Below, piece by piece: positions 8,741 to 18,591 of a stretch of 64,000 bases of DNA. The position numbers were made by a program, and so were the translations under genes. Under the pieces are notes generated by a model that had not been told where the DNA came from, made no database searches, and saw only the letters and a program-made list of their open reading frames with translations. Each line of letters starts with the position of its first letter. Position 1 is the stretch's first letter. Source of the stretch: Paenibacillus sp. D2_2. GTDB lineage: Bacteria; Bacillota; Bacilli; Paenibacillales; Paenibacillaceae. Location: contig NZ_CP133605.1 of NCBI RefSeq assembly GCF_031199965.1, positions 4,186,501 through 4,250,500 on the forward strand, in the 5' to 3' direction.

Positions 8741-10985
8741 TTATTCATTCGGATTTTGCTTACGATATTCACTCGGAGAAATACCGTAATATTTCTTGAA
8801 GGTCGTTGTGAAAGTGGAAGAATTTAAGTACCCCGTCTTCTCCCCAATTTCACCGATCGTCAAGGAACTGTCCTTTAGTAACTCTTTGGCATGTGACAGC
8901 CTTACTTTGTTGAGATATTCCACGTAGTTGACCCCAAATGTCTTCTTGAAATAGCTCGAAAAATACTTTGGTGAAGTTTCCACGATTTCTGCGATATGAT
9001 CCAGATATAAGTTCTCCATATAGTGCAGCTCGATGTACTGCGAGATAAAGCTAGGATTAAGCCGATTCGTATCCTCGGGCTTACTATGCTTAGCAATATG
9101 CTTCGCCGCTTCTATAAGGGCATTCTCTATATCCAGATAATCATGAGCAAAATCGATTCTCTGCAGAAATTGCTGCTCTAGATTATGCAAATCATCATCT
9201 GTGCCCGCTGTCTTATTAGCGTGCCTGAGCATGTATAGGAACATCGTCTTCGCGATATGCGCCATCTGATGGTGATGAACATTCCGATTCGCGTTCTCCC
9301 CGAGCGTCTCGGAAATGATCTCCTTCGCTTCCTGCAGTCTGCCGTTTGACATATAGTTCGAGAGCTTCTCGATTTTATCGAAAGGAAAATACAAGCTCCA
9401 TCCGAATTGAATCTTCTCGGCATCCTGTACATGCGACGACTCATTCACAGCTCTGTACAGCAGGCCATCCATGGCGCAGCGATAAGCAAGCTTATAATTT
9501 TTCAGCTCGGTCGCATACGACTTACTCACACTTGCCCATACGGAATAACCCTGCAGTTCATTCTGTTCGAGATTTGCGCACAACCTCTTGAGCTGCTTCA
9601 ATAGAACCGCCCGATCACCGGGTTGTTCAAGACCAATTAACACTACGAAATGCAGATTCTTGTCATAGAATACCAGGACATCATTGCTCACCTCGCGCAG
9701 AGCCGCAGTCAACATCACTGTAATGCTCTCCACCGCCATAGACGACGACTGATCCTTGATCTTCTGATCCAAATGCATCATAGTCAATACAAAATACTTG
9801 CTGCATACCATATCACTATATCCGCTATGCTGAAGCGAATCCTGATTACTAGAGTAAGCGTGTTCATCGATCGCCTGAAGAAGACGCTACGCCGTGCTTC
9901 CGACTCGGCCTGCTTCAATTGTTCCTTAGAGGAGTCGATCTCCATTTGCATTTTAACAACACCGCTTAGAATTTTACGGAAATCATTGCCCGACTCGTGC
10001 CTCCAAGCTGACGGATGATTTTCTTGACCGGGCGATTTAAATAGAGGCTCAAGAGCACGGACAGAAGAACCGCGCAAATAATCGCCGACATCATAATCAT
10101 CTCGTTAGCTTCGACTACGGAATCAATATTCTGGAATTTATACGGTACTTTATTGATATAAATAAAATCGTTAAACTCCGATTTATAGAAATTGTATTGA
10201 TAATCTTCTTTCTTCAAGGAAGCTTCCTGTGACGAATTGAAATAGACCTCGTCAAGCACCCCCGATAGATCAGAGTCTGCATCTGTGCTCAGTACTACGC
10301 TGCGGTCCTGATCAAGTACAATTAGCGAAGCCCCCGGGATCATCAGCTTCTGGTTCACATGCTTCAACAGAGCGGCTTCATCGATAAGAACAATGATATT
10401 CTTATTCGAGATACGGATCTTATTCCCGCCAACGGCGACCATCAACTTCTTCCGCTGCCACGATGAATTCGTTGCCACTTTGAAATATTGTCCAGGCATC
10501 AGTTTAAAGCTGTTTTTACCCCGGATATACGAACGCCAATAGTTCTCGTTATACATGTCATGCTTGTATTTGTTCTCGAACAACTGACTTAGGCTGCTCG
10601 TGCCAGCCGAGGTAATGGCCAGATCCATATCATCGTAGAACACGATTACATCCTCAATGAAATCCACGGAAGATGCCAGTGAAGCGATGCTGTCCTGCAT
10701 CGTATACACCTTAGCCATATCAATACCCCCATCCTCCTCCGATTCCAGACTACTGTAAGGAAGACCATGAATCGTATGGATGATGTTGTTGACCGAGCGG
10801 AAGCTGTTATCGAAGGACTGAATCATCGTTCTTACCGCCAGCGTATTGTTCTGTGCAACCTTCTCATAAATGCCTGAGATCGAATTCTTGAATACAAAAT
10901 AATTGGATACATACATGATGCCGATGACTAAGAGCAGCGAACAAAAAATTTGCACGATACCCAGATTAGTAAAAAAACGCTTCAA
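8741..10985 (-). CDS. AraC-family regulator with N-terminal membrane sensor (frameshifted)
   Basis: The N-terminus has a transmembrane helix (residues ~10-33). An extracytoplasmic sensor of about 250 residues follows, then a second transmembrane helix (MMSAIICAVLLSVLLSLYLN). A linker/coiled-coil segment leads to a C-terminal AraC double helix-turn-helix (LDHIAEIVETSPKYFSSYFK and SLTIGEIGEKTGYLNSSTF). The reading frame is broken near 10000 and 9872; one added base at each restores ESGNDFRKIL and FFRAIDEHAYSS. Full length is about 748 residues, normal for this Paenibacillus class. It sits between a sugar ABC transporter and the cohesin/SLH operon on the same strand, and probably activates one or both on sensing an extracellular saccharide (inference). 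Confidence 0.82.
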
Positions 10986-11041
10986 GTCATAGTCATCCTT
11001 TCTCCTAGTTGTTTATCCAATTAATTATACATGAAATCGAC

Positions 11042-11905
11042 TCATCCCTTCTCGGCACCGATCATAACACCCGAAGCAAAATATTTCTGAGCAAACGGAT
11101 AGATCATCAAGACAGGGATCATGGACAGGATAATCGTGGCATTCTTCTTCGCCTGAGGCGCAAGTGCTGCCGCATCGACCAAGCTAGAACGATTACCTTC
11201 ATCAAAGATGAGCATATCTCGAAGCACAACCTGAAGTGGATACAAAGTTGCATCATTCAAATAGATCATCGGCAGGAAGTAGCTGTTCCAGTGCCCCATG
11301 AAATAAAAGAGTGCGATCGACGCCAGCGCTGGTTTGGATAAAGGAATTACGATATTGAACAGTATCCGATACTCGGATGCACCGTCAATGAGTGCCGCTT
11401 CACGGACCTGATCAGACATGCCCTCATAGAAACTTTTCAGAATAATTAGCTCCATCGTCCAAATCGCATTCGGAATAACGAGCGCCCAAACCGAATTAGT
11501 AAGACCAAGCCCATTTACTATCAAATAATTCGGAATGATACCCGGATTGAGGAACATCGTTAGTACAATACCAAACATCCAATATTTGCGCCAAATAAAA
11601 TTAGGACGGGACAGCGGATATGCCGCTATCGCAGTTAATGCTAGATTAATGAAAGTACCAAAGAAAGTATAGAAAATAGTATTCAGATACGCTCTCGGTA
11701 TTCGTTTGTCTTTTAAAACATCCACGTAGGCATCAAAGTTAATGCCTTTAGGAAATAAAGTGATTTTACCCTGAACAACGGAGGCCGTATCACTTATCGA
11801 TATCGAGAAAATATAAAAGATCGGATAGACTGTAATAATGCCAACGCAGATTAGGAGCAGGGCGTTGATGACTCCGAACAGATTAAACTTTGATTCTCCT
11901 ACCAT
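11042..11905 (-). CDS. ytcP: Carbohydrate ABC transporter permease, YtcP type
   Basis: A 287-residue inner-membrane permease with about six hydrophobic helices. The cytoplasmic loop that contacts the ATPase, EAALIDGASEYRILFNIVIPL, is near residues 190-210. It belongs to the CUT1 family of MalG-like permeases that pair with LplB and a lipoprotein binder for oligosaccharide uptake. Its start overlaps the end of the partner permease by 7 nt, indicating coupled translation. No dedicated ATPase is encoded nearby, as is usual for this class, which uses a shared MsmX-type ATPase (family knowledge). Confidence 0.85.
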   Translation of the reverse strand: MVGESKFNLFGVINALLLICVGIITVYPIFYIFSISISDTASVVQGKITLFPKGINFDAYVDVLKDKRIPRAYLNTIFYTFFGTFINLALTAIAAYPLSRPNFIWRKYWMFGIVLTMFLNPGIIPNYLIVNGLGLTNSVWALVIPNAIWTMELIILKSFYEGMSDQVREAALIDGASEYRILFNIVIPLSKPALASIALFYFMGHWNSYFLPMIYLNDATLYPLQVVLRDMLIFDEGNRSSLVDAAALAPQAKKNATIILSMIPVLMIYPFAQKYFASGVMIGAEKG

Positions 11906-12876
11906 AGCCCCTTACCTCCTGCCCTTTTGCTTATGAAGTTGGCCGACAACAGCATGATCATAGCGATTAACGCCTCAAACATACCAACGGCGGCAGCATA
12001 ACTGTAATTGGATTCAATCAGACCTTTTCTGTATACATAAGTTGAGAATACATCCGCTACCTCGTACGTATTCGAATTGTAGAGAAGTAATACTTTCTCG
12101 TATCCGATTTGCAGCATTTTACCTGTTTTCAAAATGAACATAATAAGAATCGTTGGCATCAAGCTAGGAAACGTAATATTCCACAGACTCTTCCACCTGC
12201 TGCATCCATCCACCTTGGCTGCTTCATACAGCGTCGGGCTAATTCCTGCGACAGCAGCGAGATAGATGATGGCGTCATAACCGGCGGTAGCCCAAATATC
12301 CGACGCGACGTAAATGGTACGGAACCACTCAGGTGCAATCATAAAGTAAATTTTCTCAAATCCAAGCGCGGCCATCATCTTGTTGATCAAGCCTGTGCTA
12401 GGTGATAAAAAGTCGATGACCATACTACAAATAATGACGATAGACAAAAATGCCGGCAAATAGGTAAGTGTCTGAATCGATTTCTTTAACCACTTCACTC
12501 GAAGTTCATTAAGCGAAATTGCCAAAAGAATCGGAATCGGAAACCCGAATATTAACGTAAAAAAACCTAATGTCAGCGTATTTTTGAATAGTAGAAGAAA
12601 ATCATCACCTGAGAAAAATTTGACGAAATGCTTGAGACCGACCCATTTGCTGCCGAAGATGCCTTCAAATACGTTATAATCCTTGAACGCAATCGTTAAT
12701 CCGAACAACGGACCGTATCGGAAAATAATATAAAATACAAGGCATGGTAGAAAGAGAACCAATAGCTGTCTGTCCCGTTTGATGTGATCCCACGTCGAAC
12801 TAAGCGATGTAGAGAACCGGGAGCCTCGCGGTGGCTTATTCAGTGTAAGGACCTTCTCCGTGTTAGGGTTTGGCAC
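11899..12876 (-). CDS. lplB: Carbohydrate ABC transporter permease, LplB type
   Basis: A 325-residue permease. The GTG at 12876 is chosen because AGGAGGAG precedes it by 7 nt; an upstream in-frame ATG at 12945 lacks a ribosome site and would add an atypical Cys/His-rich leader. It has six predicted membrane segments beginning with LLVLFLPCLVFYIIFRYGP and an EAA loop, EAAKVDGCSRWKSLWNITFP. It is the MalF-like partner of the following YtcP-type permease. A hairpin separates it from the upstream binding-protein gene. Confidence 0.85.
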   Translation of the reverse strand: MPNPNTEKVLTLNKPPRGSRFSTSLSSTWDHIKRDRQLLVLFLPCLVFYIIFRYGPLFGLTIAFKDYNVFEGIFGSKWVGLKHFVKFFSGDDFLLLFKNTLTLGFFTLIFGFPIPILLAISLNELRVKWLKKSIQTLTYLPAFLSIVIICSMVIDFLSPSTGLINKMMAALGFEKIYFMIAPEWFRTIYVASDIWATAGYDAIIYLAAVAGISPTLYEAAKVDGCSRWKSLWNITFPSLMPTILIMFILKTGKMLQIGYEKVLLLYNSNTYEVADVFSTYVYRKGLIESNYSYAAAVGMFEALIAMIMLLSANFISKRAGGKGLW

Positions 12877-12902
12877 GTTTCTTCTCCTCCTGGATGTTGG
12901 CG

Positions 12903-12938
12903 AATGGCACTTGGAACATAAATGTCCTTCGTGCCATT
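12903..12938 (-). promoter_or_regulatory. Intercistronic hairpin between the binding protein and permease genes
   Basis: AATGGCAC (12903-12910) pairs with GTGCCATT (12931-12938), with further pairing of GGAACAT with ATGTCC inside. It has no U-tract. Structures in this position in sugar ABC operons commonly stabilise the 5' part of the mRNA so the binding protein is made in excess. That role is inferred here. Confidence 0.5.
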
Positions 12939-12968
12939 TCACCATCCTAATTATCCTGTTTGTTCTAT

Positions 12969-14594
12969 TTATTTACTGGCGTCAAAACGCTTTTGGGCCT
13001 GATTGTATACATCAGCATATTTGCTTGCGCCCATCTTCTCAGCCGTTGTCAGCCAATCATTCCATTCCTTATCTCCATAGTTCTTGTTAAGGATGTACTT
13101 CGCGTTAAACTCATTCATCGATTTAATAATCGAGGTTTGCAGCTCTGCAATCGTAGCGATCTCATCCTCAGTTAGATTAAGGACAGGATCAAGTGGTTCA
13201 AATTTGTTGCCTGTTAGTATCTTATCCTGAGCCTCTTGTTCTTTCTCTGTGTAGTTGTAGTATACAGAGCGATGATCTGGATTCAGGTACATACCTTCAA
13301 CCCACATACCATAATGATCTTCCAATGCTTTAATATCTACATTAGCAAGGTCAGCAAGTTCTGGATATACCGGCTTACCGTCCGCATCAAAGTTAAAGTT
13401 AACACCCTCAACACCAAGCGTAATCAACTCAGAACCAGATGGGCTCGTTAAGTAGTCAAGCAATTTAAGTGCAGCTTCTTTATTCGAATTATTGGCAACT
13501 GCCATCCCGAAATCCGCATCGATTCTAGGCAGTGTCCGGACGTGGCCCGTAGGTCCGATCGGATTGCCGTAACGCAGATCATACTCTGGATTTTGTGAGC
13601 TGACTTGGTTATAGAACAGATCCATACGTCCGATCCAGTCCCATGTGACGAACGATTTGTCAGTCGTCATCTTGGCTGTCCAGGATTCCGGCGTATCAGT
13701 CAAAAATTCTTGATCCAGCAAACCTTCGTTATACAGTTTTTTCAGAAAATCAAGCATAGCTTTATGCTCTGGCTGTGTGCCTGCGAATTTCCAGGTACTA
13801 GCTGATTCATCATAATAAGCAGGATAGCTCAAGCCGCCGATCCCCCACCCGTAAGAAAGATCACTAAAGATATTTTCTTTCGTTTTGGAAGCCATCGGAT
13901 AGGAATCCGGGTAAATTTCTTTTAGTTTTTTGAGCGCTTGATAGAATTCTTCATCATTCGTCCACTCCGGAATGTTGTTCTTTTCAAAGATATCTTTTCT
14001 ATACATCATACCGTGGTTAACGTCGCGGTTCATGTTATAAAGCGGCCATGTATAGAGTTTGTTGTTCTCATCACCGTAGGAGCTAGCTACCCATGGGTTC
14101 TCATCGATGTACAGTTTTTTGAAGTTCGGTAGCATATCCGCATAGTCGTTAATAGCTACAACCGCTTTTTGCTGCCCGATTTTCTTCAATTCATCCGGTC
14201 TAAGTCCGCTAAAAATATCAGGCAGTTTACCGGATGCGACGACTAAACGAAGTTTGTCTTGGTAAGTAGTTGCAGAATAGCTTTGGAAATCTACTGTTAT
14301 CCCCGTGCGTTTCTCAATTTCCTTGGCAATCAGCTTATCGTTAAGTTGGAAATCACTAACGAGCATCCATGTAACCGTTGTCGGCTTATCTACCAAAGGA
14401 AGCTTTAATCCACCAGTATCACCATATTGATTGCTAGTGTCTTCCACTACCGCGTTGCCTGGAGTGTTACTTGCTCCTCCATTCTTATCTCCGTTTGAAG
14501 CGCTCCCATTTTTGCCGCCGCCAGAACCGCATGCAGCCAGCAATGCACTTGCCATAATCAGAACAAGCACCATACTGAGAATTCTCTTTGACAT
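12969..14594 (-). CDS. lipO: Extracellular sugar-binding lipoprotein, LipO type
   Basis: A 541-residue protein with a lipoprotein signal peptide; the lipobox LLAAC places the lipidated cysteine at residue 22. A Gly/Ser/Asn-rich spacer follows. The remainder is a cluster B (family 1) solute-binding protein, with aromatic-rich pocket sequences and the usual C-terminal helices. AAGGGGAGG lies 7 nt before the ATG. It is first in its operon, ahead of the LplB and YtcP permeases. The ligand is probably an oligosaccharide or uronic-acid-type sugar from the family's known range, but the sequence does not identify it. Confidence 0.85.
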   Translation of the reverse strand: MSKRILSMVLVLIMASALLAACGSGGGKNGSASNGDKNGGASNTPGNAVVEDTSNQYGDTGGLKLPLVDKPTTVTWMLVSDFQLNDKLIAKEIEKRTGITVDFQSYSATTYQDKLRLVVASGKLPDIFSGLRPDELKKIGQQKAVVAINDYADMLPNFKKLYIDENPWVASSYGDENNKLYTWPLYNMNRDVNHGMMYRKDIFEKNNIPEWTNDEEFYQALKKLKEIYPDSYPMASKTKENIFSDLSYGWGIGGLSYPAYYDESASTWKFAGTQPEHKAMLDFLKKLYNEGLLDQEFLTDTPESWTAKMTTDKSFVTWDWIGRMDLFYNQVSSQNPEYDLRYGNPIGPTGHVRTLPRIDADFGMAVANNSNKEAALKLLDYLTSPSGSELITLGVEGVNFNFDADGKPVYPELADLANVDIKALEDHYGMWVEGMYLNPDHRSVYYNYTEKEQEAQDKILTGNKFEPLDPVLNLTEDEIATIAELQTSIIKSMNEFNAKYILNKNYGDKEWNDWLTTAEKMGASKYADVYNQAQKRFDASK

Positions 14595-14690
14595 TTTTTT
14601 GCCTCCCCTTGTGATAAGTGATGATTCACTGTGTCCGAGTCATCTGTATCGGACAATTCAAATTGTAGGATAGGGGTTAACACCCCGTAA

Positions 14691-14705
14691 ATAAAGCGTT
14701 TTCAA
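14691..14705 (-). promoter_or_regulatory. Candidate cre (CcpA) site upstream of the sugar ABC operon
   Basis: The minus strand reads TTGAAAACGCTTTAT, close to the cre consensus WTGNAANCGNWNNCW with one mismatch in the last positions. It lies about 100 nt upstream of the binding-protein start, where carbon catabolite control would be expected. The adjacent stretch also holds a short GC hairpin (GGGGTTAACACCCC at 14673-14686) and the palindrome ACAATT-c-AAATTGT. No confident -35/-10 pair was identified. Confidence 0.45.
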
Positions 14706-14777
14706 CGACCGCAATTTTTTCGCTGCAAATAATCATCTAAAATCGTAAAAACCTTGATATATCAAGCAATTTCGAGT

Positions 14778-14808
14778 GTGGAAAATGCTAAATAGGTGGA
14801 AAATGCTA
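14778..14808. repeat. 13-bp direct repeat upstream of the sugar ABC operon
   Basis: GTGGAAAATGCTA occurs at 14778-14790 and again at 14796-14808, an 18-bp period or nearly two helical turns. Tandem sites with such spacing are typical of AraC-type activator binding. The membrane-bound AraC regulator of this operon is a candidate binder (inference). A poly-T-rich tract follows at about 14817-14845. Confidence 0.4.
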
Positions 14809-14900
14809 TATATTCGTTTTCGTTTTTTTGTTTTTTTCGCTTTTTCCGGATTTCTCCCCCTTAACAATCGAAGAAATAACAAGTAGGGGGTGGTAATTTC

Positions 14901-15802
14901 TTACAACATAACGGATTCTCCTGACCTTCTGCTCTCCTCTGCAGCCTCAACAAAGCGAATAACCTCTAGTGTCTCCGGCCATCTAAGTGGAGAAATACGA
15001 GTCTGGAACAGTACCATAATCTGTTCGAGCAGACTGGCATAGAAGGGCTTGGCTGCAAAATCGATCTCAATCGATGAGGTTTGTGCCTGTCGGTGGATAT
15101 CTGCACTAAACGGAGTTCCTGGCTGGCGGCTAAGTCTGACCGTTCCCTCACGTCCATCTCTCCAGACAGCTGATATATACTCTACCTCTTCCACTCTCGT
15201 TACATTTACTTCCACGCAGCCACTGCCCATAATGCCATACAGAAGCTCCACTGAATGTATTCCGTACCAGTAATAATAAGATTGCGTTGGCTCGATATCC
15301 AAAGGTCCGCCGACATCCGCACGAATCACAGATGTGGAACCATGCAGTGCCAGATCATCGGTAATTTGCTGGGCATATCTTAGAGTAGAGCTGCTCATCA
15401 GCGGAACCTGATGCTCCCGTGCGATTCGGAAGATCTCCTCCGCTTCTGCGCTGCATAAGGCCAACGGTTTATCGATAAAGACCGGCTTGCCGAAGGGAGC
15501 GATCCTCTTGAATTGCTCCATATGTACCCGCCCATCCGCTGATGTAAGCAGAATAGCATCACAACTTGCTGCTATCTCCTCAGGACTATTCATTCGGCGT
15601 ACGCCGAATTCAGTTTCGAGTGTAGTCATAAAGCCCTGGACCCGATCTGCACTAAGTGCAAAATCCCGGACCCGCCTAAAAAAGCTGCTACAACCTTCCC
15701 GCCCGTAATGTGATTCGCATCGGACGGGTCGTTGAGCAGCCTGGTGAATGCAACGGAATGGGAGGAATCTGTACCTACAATGCCTATATTTAAAAGTTCC
15801 AC
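14901..15802 (-). CDS. Gfo/Idh/MocA-family oxidoreductase (frameshifted)
   Basis: The GTG at 15802 follows AAGGGGAG. Its N-terminus is the nucleotide-binding start VELLNIGIVGTDSSHS, and FIDKPLAL is the EKP-like motif. A one-base loss near 15672 (TCCGGG run) splits the gene; correction gives GGSRDFALSADRVQGFM and about 300 residues overall. Short Gfo/Idh enzymes of this form are usually sugar or inositol dehydrogenases. It is the last gene of the operon that begins with the epimerase at 20.7 kb. The substrate is unknown. Confidence 0.75.
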
Positions 15803-15832
15803 ACTTGTTCTCCCCTTTCTAAGACACATCTG

Positions 15833-17008
15833 CTATTCAGTAGCTAGCTTCTGCCAAGCTATGGCCGCAAGTAAAGATGCGCCAAGCGAAATACAATCTT
15901 CATTTAACTCATACCTCGGATGGTGAAGCCCATAGGCACTGCTCGCGTCTATGGTAGGACCTGATCCTATCCAGAAGAAGCAGCCCGGCACATGCTGCAG
16001 ATAGACAGAGAAGTCCTCGCCAGCCAAAGTCGGAGGGGCCTCAATTCTGCGTTCAGCGCCAATAGTATAGTCTATCACCTGTTCGACATGACGGTTGCAG
16101 TCCTCATGATTGATCAAGACAGGAGTCTGCTCAATATATTTCAGCTCCGCCTTGCATTTATAGCCTTCGGCGATTTGCTTAACGATCCTCTCTATTCTCT
16201 CTGGCATCTGCTTCTGAACCTTGGCATCGAAAGTACGAATCGTTCCGGTCATTTTTGCATAATGCGGTATGACGTTGTTCGCTTCGCCTGACTTAATGCT
16301 ACCAATTGTAACGACAACGGGATCAAATGGCGATACCTCCCGACTGACAATACTTTGCAGAGCCATAACGATATTCGAAGCACATACAACTGGATCTATG
16401 GATTGATCGGGAATCGCTCCATGTCCGCCACGTCCTTCCAGATGAATCTCGATGCGATCTACCGAGCCCATCAAGGAACCGTACCGTGTAGCCGTCAGCC
16501 CCGCTGATAATGTTGGAAGGTTATGCCATCCGTAGATTTCATCGACCCCATCGAGAGCGCCCTGTTCAATCATCGCCTTTGCTCCCGCATTAATCTCCTC
16601 AGCCCCTTGGAACAGAAATCGAACGGTACCCTTTATTTTTTGGCTCACTAGTAGCTCTGCAGCACCTAGCAAGATGGATGTATGCGCATCATGTCCACAG
16701 GCGTGCATAATCCCCGGACGTGTCGAAGCGAACTCCAGCCCCGATTCCTCATGAATTGGCAGAGCATCCATATCAGCCCGTAGCGCAATCGTCGGCCCCG
16801 ACTGCTCACCCTTTAGCTCTGCGACGATGCCATATCCGCCGATCCCGCTGCGAAATTCAATTCCGAGCTGGCTAAGCCGCTTCGCTACTTTCTCAGCCGT
16901 CTCCGACTCCTGCAAGCTTAACTCGGGATAACGGTGCAAATCCCTACGAAATGCGATTAGCTCCGCTTCAAGCTGCTTGCCTGCTTGAACGAATGATGAC
17001 AAGATCAT
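15833..17008 (-). CDS. M20-family amidohydrolase (aminoacylase / hippurate-hydrolase type)
   Basis: About 391 residues of the M20D peptidase family. Metal-site motifs are present: GIMHACGHDAHTSILLGAA, the catalytic pair in GAEEI, and a late histidine in GLHHPRYELNED. These enzymes remove acyl groups from N-acyl amino acids or related amides. The ATG at 17008 has AGGAGGG at an ideal 6 nt; an ATG at 17014 overlaps the upstream stop. The gene is translationally linked to the serine dehydratase alpha subunit. This suggests it frees an amino compound that is then deaminated (inference). Confidence 0.82.
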   Translation of the reverse strand: MILSSFVQAGKQLEAELIAFRRDLHRYPELSLQESETAEKVAKRLSQLGIEFRSGIGGYGIVAELKGEQSGPTIALRADMDALPIHEESGLEFASTRPGIMHACGHDAHTSILLGAAELLVSQKIKGTVRFLFQGAEEINAGAKAMIEQGALDGVDEIYGWHNLPTLSAGLTATRYGSLMGSVDRIEIHLEGRGGHGAIPDQSIDPVVCASNIVMALQSIVSREVSPFDPVVVTIGSIKSGEANNVIPHYAKMTGTIRTFDAKVQKQMPERIERIVKQIAEGYKCKAELKYIEQTPVLINHEDCNRHVEQVIDYTIGAERRIEAPPTLAGEDFSVYLQHVPGCFFWIGSGPTIDASSAYGLHHPRYELNEDCISLGASLLAAIAWQKLATE

Positions 17009-17010
17009 CT

Positions 17011-17895
17011 TCATCCCTCCTCTTTCTCATACAGTTCTTTCATAATCTTCTTGCCCGTAGGGGTCTGCGCTAGCCCTCCCAATGCTGTCTCGCGATGCTT
17101 CTCGGGCATCATACTGCCGACCTCCAGCATCACATCAATGACCTCATCTGATGGAATAACACTTCTTATACCGGCTAATGCCATATCTGCCGCGGCCATC
17201 GCCGTAACTGCGCCGAAGCCATTCCTCACGATGCACGGAATTTCTACCAAACCAGCTACCGGATCGCAAATAAGGCCGAGCGTATTTTTCAGCGCCAGAC
17301 CTACCGCATGCACCGCCTGTTCAGGCGTCCCGCCGCGCAGCTCCACCAGAGCTCCGGCAGCCATGCCGATTGCCGAGCCTACCTCAGCCTGACATCCACC
17401 TTCAGCCCCCGATACGAAGGAGTTATTAGCAATAACGTAACCGATTGCCCCCGCACTGAACAGACCTTGAACTAGATGTTCATCGCTCCAGCCAAACCGT
17501 TCCTGTGAGCTGACGAACACTCCTGGTATGATACCACAGGAGCCTGCCGTTGGAGTGGCAATAATTCTCCCCATTGAAGCATTCACCTCGGACACCGCCA
17601 GAGCATAAGCCATTGCTGTGCAGGTTTCCTCTCCTAGTGATGGGACGCCTTGCTGCATATAAGTATGAACCCGCTTAGCATCTCCACCGGTTAATCCGCT
17701 GCGGGGCTGCATCTCGCTCTCAATCCCTTTATGAACCGCCTCTTTCATAACTTCATAGTATTCGGTCATCTGCTGGATGACTTGCTGATCTGTTTTCCCC
17801 GTCTCAGTAGCCTGCTCTGTAATCATCAGCTGCCCGATCGTAACTGCTTCTTTCTCACAGAGCCGAATCAATTGCTCTAAATTCGCGAACCTCAT
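17011..17895 (-). CDS. sdaAA: L-serine dehydratase, iron-sulfur-dependent, alpha subunit
   Basis: A 294-residue protein matching SdaAA. Cysteines in the conserved contexts TAGSCGIIPGVF, EGGCQAEVGSAIG and LICDPVAGLVEIPCIVRNG would ligate the [4Fe-4S] cluster. With the beta subunit it converts L-serine to pyruvate and ammonia. Its ATG overlaps the beta-subunit stop by 4 nt. Placement between an amidohydrolase and a DapA-like aldolase, not with serine metabolism genes, hints at a broader or different substrate in this operon (inference). Confidence 0.88.
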   Translation of the reverse strand: MRFANLEQLIRLCEKEAVTIGQLMITEQATETGKTDQQVIQQMTEYYEVMKEAVHKGIESEMQPRSGLTGGDAKRVHTYMQQGVPSLGEETCTAMAYALAVSEVNASMGRIIATPTAGSCGIIPGVFVSSQERFGWSDEHLVQGLFSAGAIGYVIANNSFVSGAEGGCQAEVGSAIGMAAGALVELRGGTPEQAVHAVGLALKNTLGLICDPVAGLVEIPCIVRNGFGAVTAMAAADMALAGIRSVIPSDEVIDVMLEVGSMMPEKHRETALGGLAQTPTGKKIMKELYEKEEG

Positions 17896-18574
17896 CCCCT
17901 ATCCCCCTTAGCGCCAAGATGAATAAGACGAACCCTGTGAACATCCGGCAAGCCGGAAATTGTCTTAATAAATCCGCTATCTAATATCTCATCGCACTCA
18001 ATCACGGTCAGAGCATCTCCGCTTCTCGATTTCCGGTCCACTTCCATATAACCGATATTGGTGTTGGCATGCTTGAATATATCAGTCATCTCAGCCAAAA
18101 TACCGCGCTGGTCAGCATGAAAGATCAGCAGGGTCGGATAGATCGCCGTAAATTTAACGTCGAAATCATCAATGCTCACGACCTCTATATTTCCGCCACC
18201 GATCGAGCTGCCCGTTACAACGATCCGCTGATCTCCCCGCTCTAGGATCATTGTTGCGGTATTGGGATGGACCCGGCCTTCTGCGCAGTGCGGATCCTCA
18301 CCTTCATCCCGGCTTCTTCGGCCCGTGCAAAGGCTTCTCGGATTCGTAGATCATCTGTATCATAATCGAGTAGTCCGGCGATCATGGCCAAATCTGTACC
18401 GTGGCCGCGATGCGTTGTCGCAAAAGAACCATAGAAGATGATCTCCACCTGCTCCGGCAGCTCCCCAAGAACATGACGGGCTGTTCTCCCCAGTCTTACA
18501 GCGCCTGCGGTATGAGAGCTGGAAGGGCCCACCATGCTCGGACCGATAATGGAGAATACATCCTTGAATCGCAT
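17892..18574 (-). CDS. sdaAB: L-serine dehydratase, iron-sulfur-dependent, beta subunit (frameshifted)
   Basis: The start at 18574 follows AAGGAGGG by 7 nt. The N-terminal half shows the family signature IIGPSMVGPSSSHTAGAVRLG. The C-terminal half is an ACT domain (YPTLLIFHADQRGILAEMTD). The frame breaks near 18265; one base restored gives VHPNTATMILERGD, as in normal SdaAB proteins of about 220 residues. It forms the serine dehydratase with the coupled alpha subunit. It lies 17 nt after the DapA-like gene. Confidence 0.85.
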
Positions 18575-18591
18575 GTTTGAGCCCTCCTTAA

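Noticed and set aside
12877..12945. Cys/His-rich N-terminal extension of the LplB permease as a metal-binding domain
   Set aside because: It is the translation of the intercistronic hairpin. The ribosome-binding site places the start at the GTG at 12876.
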